From SVTX01 sp045542075 (GTDB lineage: Bacteria; Bacillota; Clostridia; Oscillospirales; CAG-272), in contig JAZQKI010000042.1 in NCBI GenBank assembly GCA_045542075.1, positions 1 through 64,000 of the forward strand: a stretch of DNA of 64,000 nucleotides. The letters run 5' to 3'. This document shows, one piece after another, positions 57,317 to 64,000 of the stretch. The stretch's first letter is position 1. Each line of letters opens with the position of its first letter. The notes under the pieces are model-generated. The model searched no databases and was not told the DNA's origin. It saw nothing but the letters and a program-made list of their open reading frames with translations. Position numbers and translations under genes: made by a program.

Positions 57317-59596
57317 TCAGGCATACAGAGCTTCAATGAACATTAAGCCCTCGCCCATCAAAAGTCCGAGCTTGAACATATCGGGGCCGCAAAGATGCGC
57401 AAAGTCTCGATCTTCTCCTGTGGAGCCCTTGCTCAGGAAATTGTCAGCCAATATTATGTAAGAATTTTCAAGATCAGGTTTATCGTTGATTATAATCTCA
57501 CCGTCATTGTCATAATCATACCAATATTCGCAGTTTGCCTTCTTGCCGTTGTTTACTGTCTCGGCATGTGTCCACGTGGTGTAGTCATAGGGGAACGTAC
57601 CGGTGGGATTACCCTCGGTAGCTTCCTGGATTGCATAGTTTATAAATGTAATTCCATTCTCAGCAGAATACTCGTCGAAATCCGAACGGATAGAGTTTAC
57701 AAGCAGCTGCTCGTACTCCGCGTAAGCCTGCGCAACGTCGGGCATGTGAGATGCATCAGATTCTCCCTGAACCCAGAAGAAGCCTGTGATCTGAGGATTA
57801 TAGTCATTGGATATCATAGCCAACGATTCGTATACGTATGACAGCATCTGATTGTAGAGATAATCTCCCATATCCTCAACAAGATCCTCGGGGTCAAGAT
57901 CGTAATTTGTGTCTGTCGGGAACCACTGACCGTTAAGGTAGGTTCCTGCAGCTGTAAACTTAATAATGCCAAGAGGCGCGTCGTCGGCATATCCGTTAGC
58001 GGTTAGGTATTCAACTATACCGAGCTCGGGACCGATAAAGCCGGGCGCTCCGCCTCCCTTTCCGCCTCTGTAAGCCTCAAATCCGTTGTTCTTCGTAATG
58101 CTTTGCCAAACACCGTTCAAAACGTTAATGTTATTGTAGTGGATGTAGACGTTGTCATATGTCTTATTGTTATACTTGGGATCAACGTTTGTAATCGGGC
58201 TTGCGCCGAATGCGTTGGACTGACCTGCTATAATAATTATGTTAGCTATGGGCTTATCCTCGGACTCTTCTCTGCCGACTATATTGATATTCCACGTTGT
58301 AAGATCAACGTAAATTCCCTTACTGAACTCAGCAAAGAAGGTGATCGTATGCTCGCCTGTCGAAAGTCCGGCGGTCTGAGCGGTTATATTGAACGCCTTT
58401 GCTCTTTTTCCTACAGCATCCTTCATCTCGTCGGTAGGATCAAGCGCGGGAGATATTTGAGCGTTAGCATAGTCATCGTCAATATAATATCCGAAATTGA
58501 CGATATTAGCGTCAAATCCCGCATATCCGGTTATAGAAACGCTCATTCCTGCAAAGAGACTCGAAAATTCAACAATTCCGCTTGCGCTGTCAACAGAGCT
58601 TATAGCAGCTCCAGTGAACTCACCGGAGGTGAAGCTCGCGAATGACTTTACGTTGCTGTGTCCGACCCTGAAGGTATCAAAGAAGGGGTCTGCCTCAAAT
58701 TCGGGTGCGGTTCTAGGGCCTTCTCCGCAAACGCTGCAATTAAGCACATAGGGGGTATCATAACGGTGACCAAGCTTTTGCACAAGAACTGTAAAACAAA
58801 CGGTACACTTCTGGGATTTTGTACATGTGGGCTCATCTCCGGGGGTGTGGGGGAGCTTATCAACATCTACGGGAGCAACGAGTATTTCTCCGCAAACGGA
58901 GCACTTTTTACCCTCACTCTTTCCAGCCATTTTGCAGGAAACAGTTGCAGGAATGAGCTCCTCTGTATGTCCAACAGCCTCAACAACTGTCTGCTCAACA
59001 AGGACCTCGCCGCAATCCGCGCACTTGCTTCCCTCGGTAAGACCGGGTTCGGTACAGGTGGGATCAACTGCCTCTATTGGCTCTGTGTTCTCATGCTCGC
59101 ATATTTTTGTAATAACGATAACGATAGACGTTTCTCCGCTTGCAAACATTGTATATTCATCGGTAAACTCATAGCCGTCAGCCTTGCTTACCTTGCCCTT
59201 GTATCCGTCCGCGGGCTCAAGCTTCATGCTTGCAACACCGTCTTCGTTGGTGACTATAGGATTAAAGCACGTGTCATCCATGCATATAACCACTCTTATT
59301 CCCGATACAGCATTGCCATCAGCATCCTTGACGGTCACGGTATATTCAACCTTTGTGTCAACGGGGGGCTCGGTAGGAGTTTCCGTAGGCTTTTCTGTGG
59401 GTGTGGTAGGAGTCTCGGTGGGAGTCTCCGTAGGTGTTTCTGAGGGTGTTTCTGTGGGTGTGGTAGGAGCTTCCGTGGGTGTGATCGAGGGAGTTTCCGA
59501 GGGCTTATCATCATTGTTACATCCAACAATAAGAGCCATACAGGAAAGAAGAAGCACAATCACGAGAGCGATTCCTAAAAATCTTTTGAACTGCAT
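57317..59596 (-). CDS. Lipoprotein with CE6/SASA-type acetylesterase domain
   Basis: 759 residues. Lipobox IVG-C26, then a Thr/Pro/Glu-rich linker (31-80), an Ig-like domain (about 83-163), and three to four Cys-rich units (about 166-292) built on the GH25 protein's pattern with CxxC in place of CxCG. After a further beta domain the SGNH-like esterase spans 452-759. It has S460 in AGQSNAFG, WVQGESD (608-614) and the terminal D731/H734 of DFAHL. Within it, D694-x-D-x-D-G-x-I-x3-D705 matches an EF-hand-like calcium loop. It probably removes acetyl groups from plant polysaccharide or sialic-acid-type sugars at the cell surface. Confidence 0.85.
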   Translation of the reverse strand: MQFKRFLGIALVIVLLLSCMALIVGCNNDDKPSETPSITPTEAPTTPTETPSETPTETPTETPTTPTEKPTETPTEPPVDTKVEYTVTVKDADGNAVSGIRVVICMDDTCFNPIVTNEDGVASMKLEPADGYKGKVSKADGYEFTDEYTMFASGETSIVIVITKICEHENTEPIEAVDPTCTEPGLTEGSKCADCGEVLVEQTVVEAVGHTEELIPATVSCKMAGKSEGKKCSVCGEILVAPVDVDKLPHTPGDEPTCTKSQKCTVCFTVLVQKLGHRYDTPYVLNCSVCGEGPRTAPEFEADPFFDTFRVGHSNVKSFASFTSGEFTGAAISSVDSASGIVEFSSLFAGMSVSITGYAGFDANIVNFGYYIDDDYANAQISPALDPTDEMKDAVGKRAKAFNITAQTAGLSTGEHTITFFAEFSKGIYVDLTTWNINIVGREESEDKPIANIIIIAGQSNAFGASPITNVDPKYNNKTYDNVYIHYNNINVLNGVWQSITKNNGFEAYRGGKGGGAPGFIGPELGIVEYLTANGYADDAPLGIIKFTAAGTYLNGQWFPTDTNYDLDPEDLVEDMGDYLYNQMLSYVYESLAMISNDYNPQITGFFWVQGESDASHMPDVAQAYAEYEQLLVNSIRSDFDEYSAENGITFINYAIQEATEGNPTGTFPYDYTTWTHAETVNNGKKANCEYWYDYDNDGEIIINDKPDLENSYIILADNFLSKGSTGEDRDFAHLCGPDMFKLGLLMGEGLMFIEALYA

Positions 59597-59653
59597 AATT
59601 TCCTCCTTGGTTTGAGTGGCGCTTCATTACGCCAAAAAAAAATTACCACAATA

Positions 59654-59682
59654 ATTTTATCACGAAAATTACATTTTGTCAA
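59654..59682 (-). promoter_or_regulatory. Promoter of the CE6 lipoprotein gene
   Basis: On the minus strand, TTGACA (59682-59677), 17 bp, TAAAAT (59659-59654). The leader contains a GGCG/CGCC hairpin before AAGGAGG. Confidence 0.8.
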
Positions 59683-59825
59683 CATACCGAGACAAAGAAT
59701 AAAAATATATTTATCAGAAACAAAATATCACAAAAAAACCCTTTATCCTTCACATTCAGTTTACAAAAGGATGATAGAATTGTTTTGAATTATTTTTTGA
59801 AACTTTTTCCAAAGGAGAAAAATAG

Positions 59826-62800
59826 ATGCTTCAATTAAAAAATATCATCAAGGTGTACTCCTCGGGCGCAGAAAAGGTAGAAGCACTCAAGGGTGTGGAT
59901 CTTGAGTTCCGCAAAAATGAGTTTGTCTCTATTCTCGGACAGTCTGGTTGCGGTAAAACAACACTTTTGAACATCATCGGCGGACTCGACAGATATACCG
60001 ACGGAGACCTTGTGATAAACGGAAAGTCAACAAAGACCTTCAAGGACTCGGATTGGGACACATACAGAAATCACTCTATAGGATTCGTATTCCAGAGCTA
60101 CAATCTTATCCCCCATCAGACAGTTCTCGCAAACGTTGAGCTTGCGCTTACCCTCTCGGGCGTATCAAAAACAGAGCGAAGACAGCGAGCAATAGCTGCG
60201 CTTGAAAGCGTAGGACTTGCGGACCAGATAAACAAAAAGCCAACGCAGATGTCGGGCGGACAGATGCAGAGAGTTGCAATAGCGCGCGCACTCGTAAATA
60301 ATCCCGATATTCTTCTCGCTGACGAGCCCACGGGAGCGCTTGACACCAAGACCAGCGTTCAGATAATGGAAATCCTCAAGGATGTTGCCAAGGATCGCCT
60401 TGTTATCATGGTTACTCACAACCCCGATCTCGCGGACGAATATTCCACGCGTATAGTAAAGCTCAGCGACGGACTTGTTATAGATGACTCCAATCCCTAC
60501 GACAGCTCAGCGGAGGATACAGTAGCTGCGCCTGTCGCTCCCGTCAATAAAAAGGAGATTAAAAAGGCGGAAAAAAAGCGCAGAATGTCATTTGCTACCG
60601 CGCTTTCCCTTTCTATGAATAACCTCTTCACCAAAAAAGGACGTACGGTTATGACGTCTCTTGCGGGAAGCATAGGTATTATAGGAATCGCCCTTATTCT
60701 CTCGCTTTCAAACGGTATTCAGCTGTTCATAAATCAGGTTCAGGAGGACACCCTCTCCACGTATCCCCTTTCCATTTATAAGGAAACTCAGGATATGTCC
60801 GCAATGCTTTCGGCAATGACCAATTCCTCCGCATCTACAGACTACTCGGATTCGGGAATGATCTACGTTGACGACTCGCTCGGAACAATGATGTCTGCTA
60901 TGACCTCAACGGTAGAAAACAATCTCGAAGCCTTCAAGCAGCATATTGACGCAAACAGAGACACTCTTGACGAGTACGTAAGCGATATTCAATATACCTA
61001 CGATTATGATCTTCAGGTCTTCAATACGGCAAACGGTACGGTCAAGGTTGGAATGGAGGTTGTGTTCGATCATATGGGAGACGCCTTCTCGGGAATGACC
61101 GAAATGATGGAGCTTGGCGGATCCTCGATCAATATATTCTCAGAAATGATAGACAACCGAGAGCTTCTTGATCAGCAGTACGAGGTCGTGGCAGGAAATT
61201 GGCCTGCTGCCGATGCCGCTGACGAGGTGGTTTTGGTAGTCAATTCCAACAATCAGATCAGTAAAATGACTCTTTATATGCTCGGCATTCTTGATCCCAA
61301 TGAAATTGATCAGGAAATGGCTGATCTTATGAACGGAAAATATGAATCCAAGGAGCTTCCTCCCTACACCTACGAGGACATCCTCAATATGAGATTCAAG
61401 CTGCTCACGACATCTGATTTCTTTGAGAAAAACCCCGACGCGTCAAAGGGATACACCGTTGGAGACAAGCAGTACAGCAGTTGGATCGATATAAGAGAAT
61501 ATCCCGGCTACGATCAGGAAAAATTCGTCACCGAAAACGGTATGGACGTAAAGATCGTGGGAATAATCCGTCCCAGAGCTGACGCGACAGCAACATCTAT
61601 TTCGGGTGCTGTCGGCTACACCAAGGCTCTTACCAACTATATTCTTGAGAAGAACGAAACCAGTGAGGTTATAAATCAGCAAAAGGAAACTCCCGATGTA
61701 AACGTTCTTACGGGACTTGCGTTTGAGAGAACGCACTATACTCCCGAGACCATAGACCAGCTCGTTGCAAAGATAGATTCCGCGACAATGGATATGTTCT
61801 ACGCATATATGACCGAGCAGATCCTCACAAACGAGGAGTTTGAGGGCAGGATCAACGTCAAGGATCTTGAATCCTTCCTCGGCGTGTATATGCTCCTCCC
61901 CGCTGATAAGCAGGCAGAGGTACTTACCGCTGTTCTTGATGCAGTCAATGAAAATCCCATGTCGGCAGCTATGGCAGACAACCTCTTGAAGATGATATCA
62001 CAGACCACGGGCGGAATAGAGATCACTCGTCAGAATTTCGTGAAGCTTCTTCCCGCTCTTGATACTCAGTCACACGTAATGCTTTCCTTCATCGGCTTCC
62101 AGCAGAGCGAGCAAATACCCATCACTATGCCCGGACTCGTTGAGCTTGCGGGAGAAGAAAAAATGTCCGCTATATACGAAAAAATGACCGCTGACATAAA
62201 GACTATGACTGTCAACGAGGATATTTTCGTGACCATACTCGGCACGATGACGGCAGATGACCCCGCATTTATTCAGCTTGAGGAAACTCTTTACGGAATG
62301 GCTCCCGGAATAGATGCAACATATGACAGTGTCCTTGAGGAGCTTGACGATGCTCAAAAGGCCTCTCCCGCCTCTATAAACTTCTACGCAAAGGACTTTG
62401 CTTCCAAGGAGTATGTCGAGCAGTTTATTAAAGATTACAATAATTCCGTTGAGAAAAAGGATCAGCTTCAGTACAGCGATCTTGTCGGAGCTATGATGTC
62501 CTCGGTGTCCACGATAATTGACGTTATCTCCTACGTTCTCATCGCTTTCGTTGCTATATCCCTTGTGGTATCCTCTATAATGATCGGAATTATTACAAAC
62601 ATCTCGGTTCTTGAAAGAACAAAGGAGATAGGTATTCTCCGCGCCATCGGCGCGTCCAAGAAGGATGTATCCCGTGTATTCAATGCAGAGACCTTTATTA
62701 TCGGTACATGCGCGGGCATACTCGGTATACTGATAACAATCCTTCTCTGCATACCCACAAACGCGATCATTCAGGCTCTCTCGGGCTTCTCAAACGTAAA

Positions 62801-62930
62801 GGCGACTCTTCCCGTTGCCGCTGCGTTCATTCTCATCGCAATAAGTATGGGACTGACGCTTATAGCGGGACTTATTCCCTCCCGTGCTGCGGCTAAGAAG
62901 GATCCCGTTGAAGCGCTCAGAAGCGAATAA
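59826..62930 (+). CDS. MacB-like ABC ATPase-permease fusion with very large external domain
   Basis: 1034 residues. The N-terminal ATPase (1-230) has Walker A GQSGCGKTT, signature MSGGQMQRVAIARAL and Walker B ILLADEPTGALD. Then comes one helix (about 272-300), an external region of roughly 600 residues, and three helices (about 900-930, 955-985, 995-1020) with the FtsX end SRAAAKKDPVEALRSE. This is the MacB/LolCDE topology, used for mechanotransmission rather than ordinary transport. The external part is about three times the size of the MacB periplasmic domain and Met/Asp/Thr-rich. AAAGGAG precedes the ATG. In Gram-positives such proteins are linked to antimicrobial peptide export or resistance; here there is no adjacent two-component system. 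Confidence 0.9.
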   Translation: MLQLKNIIKVYSSGAEKVEALKGVDLEFRKNEFVSILGQSGCGKTTLLNIIGGLDRYTDGDLVINGKSTKTFKDSDWDTYRNHSIGFVFQSYNLIPHQTVLANVELALTLSGVSKTERRQRAIAALESVGLADQINKKPTQMSGGQMQRVAIARALVNNPDILLADEPTGALDTKTSVQIMEILKDVAKDRLVIMVTHNPDLADEYSTRIVKLSDGLVIDDSNPYDSSAEDTVAAPVAPVNKKEIKKAEKKRRMSFATALSLSMNNLFTKKGRTVMTSLAGSIGIIGIALILSLSNGIQLFINQVQEDTLSTYPLSIYKETQDMSAMLSAMTNSSASTDYSDSGMIYVDDSLGTMMSAMTSTVENNLEAFKQHIDANRDTLDEYVSDIQYTYDYDLQVFNTANGTVKVGMEVVFDHMGDAFSGMTEMMELGGSSINIFSEMIDNRELLDQQYEVVAGNWPAADAADEVVLVVNSNNQISKMTLYMLGILDPNEIDQEMADLMNGKYESKELPPYTYEDILNMRFKLLTTSDFFEKNPDASKGYTVGDKQYSSWIDIREYPGYDQEKFVTENGMDVKIVGIIRPRADATATSISGAVGYTKALTNYILEKNETSEVINQQKETPDVNVLTGLAFERTHYTPETIDQLVAKIDSATMDMFYAYMTEQILTNEEFEGRINVKDLESFLGVYMLLPADKQAEVLTAVLDAVNENPMSAAMADNLLKMISQTTGGIEITRQNFVKLLPALDTQSHVMLSFIGFQQSEQIPITMPGLVELAGEEKMSAIYEKMTADIKTMTVNEDIFVTILGTMTADDPAFIQLEETLYGMAPGIDATYDSVLEELDDAQKASPASINFYAKDFASKEYVEQFIKDYNNSVEKKDQLQYSDLVGAMMSSVSTIIDVISYVLIAFVAISLVVSSIMIGIITNISVLERTKEIGILRAIGASKKDVSRVFNAETFIIGTCAGILGILITILLCIPTNAIIQALSGFSNVKATLPVAAAFILIAISMGLTLIAGLIPSRAAAKKDPVEALRSE

Positions 62931-62940
62931 TTATAAGATA

Positions 62941-62970
62941 AAAAATCCGACTCACAAGAGTCGGATTTTT
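62941..62970. terminator. Bidirectional terminator between the MacB-like gene and rubredoxin
   Basis: Thirteen-base-pair stem AAAAATCCGACTC/GAGTCGGATTTTT with an ACAA loop, between convergent genes. Confidence 0.93.
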
Positions 62971-62972
62971 TA

Positions 62973-63146
62973 TCAGTAATCCTCGGGATATACAGGCTCG
63001 AACTCGTCCTTTGCCGCTCCGCACACGGGACATACCCAATCGTTTGGAATATCCGCAAATTCAACACCCGCAGCTATACCGCCTGCCGCGTCACCCTCGT
63101 TTTGGATGTACTCATATCCGCAAATCGCACAAGCATACACACACAT
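62973..63146 (-). CDS. Rubredoxin
   Basis: 57 residues. The single-iron site is CAICGY near the N terminus and CPVCGA near the C terminus, with the conserved Tyr, Phe and Trp around it (DIPNDWVCPVC). It is a one-electron carrier, in anaerobes typically feeding oxygen or peroxide reductases. I chose the ATG at 63144-63146, with GGGGAGGTG upstream; the longer frame is not conserved. Single gene. The 153 bases to the next gene hold its leader and nothing else I can recognise. Confidence 0.95.
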   Translation of the reverse strand: MCVYACAICGYEYIQNEGDAAGGIAAGVEFADIPNDWVCPVCGAAKDEFEPVYPEDY

Positions 63147-63299
63147 AGTTACACCTCCCCGGTAAATATATTTCGGTATGACCGCTACCTCTAATATAAT
63201 ATTACGTCTTCTTAATATTGCCAATATATATTGCAAAATCATAAAAATTTTCCCGCGTCATATATTTGATATATAAATGATATGCGAAGGGCTTGTAAT

Positions 63300-64000
63300 A
63301 TGTCATCAAGAACAAGAAGATTTTTTTTAAATTTTTTGTCGTTGACCGCCACTGCGCTCATAATCCGCGGTGTGGGAGTGGCATTTAATATTTACGTCTC
63401 TAATACCGCGGGTGCGGAGGCTATGGGACTGTACTCGCTTATGGGCGGTATTTATGCGTTTGCGGTTACAATTGGGTGCGCGGGAATAAATCTCGGCACT
63501 ACCCGCGCGGTGTCCGACGCCATGGGTGTGGGCGACAGAGAGTTGGCGCGCAGAACCGCTAAAAAAGCTCTTGTATGCGCGTTTGTGTCAAGTCTTGCGG
63601 CAACTGTTCTTCTCTTTTTTCTATCGGGCATGCTTGGTGAAGACATGCTTGGAGACACAAGAGTTATCCGCTCACTGAAAATTCTTGCCCTATCGCTTAT
63701 TCCCGTATCCCTCAGCTCCTGTCTGTCGGGATATTTTACTGCTGTCAAGCGTGTGCGCGCAAGCTCATTAATACAGATCATTGCGCAAGGAATAAAGATA
63801 ATTCTCACTATTATTTTTTTGAGAAAATTTGTTCAAAGGGGCGCGGAATACGCTTGCATCGCGCTTGTGCTTGGAGCGGTGCTTGCCGAATTTTTTTCCT
63901 TGATCGCCGCATTTATTCTTTATAAATATGACAGCAAAAAGCATTTGATAAGTCCTCTGACACGTAAAGGCTCAAACAGCGGAATAACAAAAAAGCTGCT
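63300..64000 (+). CDS. Lipid-linked oligosaccharide flippase (MurJ/SpoVB-like), cut by the window edge
   Basis: The first 233 residues are visible with no stop before the edge. The N terminus (SSRTRRFFLNFLSLTATALIIRGVG), the GAEAMGLYSLMGGIYAF motif and the later SSCLSGYFTAVKRV are typical of the MOP superfamily polysaccharide-biosynthesis/SpoVB group. About five to six helices are present. GAAGGG lies about nine bases before the ATG at 63300; an in-frame ATG at 63282 is possible but has no ribosome site. It may be a peptidoglycan-precursor, spore-cortex or polysaccharide flippase. Confidence 0.85.
   Translation, partial: MSSRTRRFFLNFLSLTATALIIRGVGVAFNIYVSNTAGAEAMGLYSLMGGIYAFAVTIGCAGINLGTTRAVSDAMGVGDRELARRTAKKALVCAFVSSLAATVLLFFLSGMLGEDMLGDTRVIRSLKILALSLIPVSLSSCLSGYFTAVKRVRASSLIQIIAQGIKIILTIIFLRKFVQRGAEYACIALVLGAVLAEFFSLIAAFILYKYDSKKHLISPLTRKGSNSGITKKL

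Noticed and set aside
59758..59780. TTTACA/TAGAAT pair as the promoter of the MacB-like gene
   Set aside because: The spacer is only nine bases. I could not find a convincing promoter for this gene in the 229-base gap.
63277..63299. Earlier ATG codons before the flippase
   Set aside because: The one at 63277 is out of frame; the one at 63282 is in frame but lacks a ribosome site, whereas GAAGGG fits the ATG at 63300.

Overview
The window reads as a chromosomal segment of a strictly anaerobic, probably spore-forming member of the Bacillota (class Clostridia, most likely an uncultured gut lineage). The signs are: crisp TTGACA-17-TATAAT promoters and AAAGGAGG ribosome sites; a leucine T-box; a YlmC/YmxH-type protein; an oxygen-sensitive class III ribonucleotide reductase with its activase; a GTP-type PEP carboxykinase; a ferredoxin-thioredoxin-reductase-like protein; a minimal SufCB pair; rubredoxin; and short minus-strand and plus-strand operons separated by strong hairpin terminators. 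I see no rRNA, tRNA, insertion sequence, prophage or CRISPR array. Almost all of the window is ordinary core genome with a few accessory insertions.

Layout. 1-5015 (minus): secA followed by two related membrane proteins of unknown function and a tiny Asn/Gln-rich reading frame. 5148-6818 (plus): tRNA modification genes trmL and mnmA. 6850-8550 (minus): a small AT-rich stretch with a YcxB-like membrane protein, an orphan 102-residue protein and a diverged ThyX-fold protein. 8586-9990: rmuC. 10027-11199 (minus): DUF815 AAA+ ATPase. 11311-16315 (plus): T-box-controlled leuACDB operon with a period-20 hairpin repeat array between leuD and leuB. 16383-20478 (plus): RlmL-like methyltransferase, rsmA and a secreted GH25 lysozyme with seven Cys-rich repeats. 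20516-22360 (minus): typA.

22518-29777 (minus) is a thiol-redox and DNA-precursor neighbourhood. lexA-nrdG form one unit with a candidate SOS box. nrdD-trxB form another, under a near-perfect promoter carrying two NrdR-like boxes. sufC-sufB-FTR-like-trxA form a third. NrdD carries a fused C-terminal glutaredoxin-like domain, and the TrxB-like protein has lost the usual NADPH-phosphate motif. Together this suggests a dedicated route of electrons to ribonucleotide reduction and Fe-S assembly.

29861-31751 (plus): pckG. 31816-36168 (minus): tadA, a CPBP protease, a lipid kinase, and rpsB-tsf. 36276-48534 (minus) is a tightly packed run of eleven genes from one promoter: ruvC, a methyltransferase, ecfA1-ecfA2-ecfT, truA, a DUF5711-like protein, cvpA, a ClpE-like unfoldase, a P-type ATPase homologue in which every catalytic motif is lost (the most striking item in the window), and a YlmC/YmxH-type protein. 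48587-53688 (plus): DUF951, YfhO-like, ruvA, ruvB. 53689-57239 (minus): a heterodimeric ABC exporter. 57317-59682 (minus): a lipoprotein with a sialate-O-acetylesterase-like (CE6/SASA) domain. 59826-62930 (plus): a MacB-like ATPase-permease. 62973-63146 (minus): rubredoxin. 63300 to the edge (plus): a truncated lipid-linked-sugar flippase.
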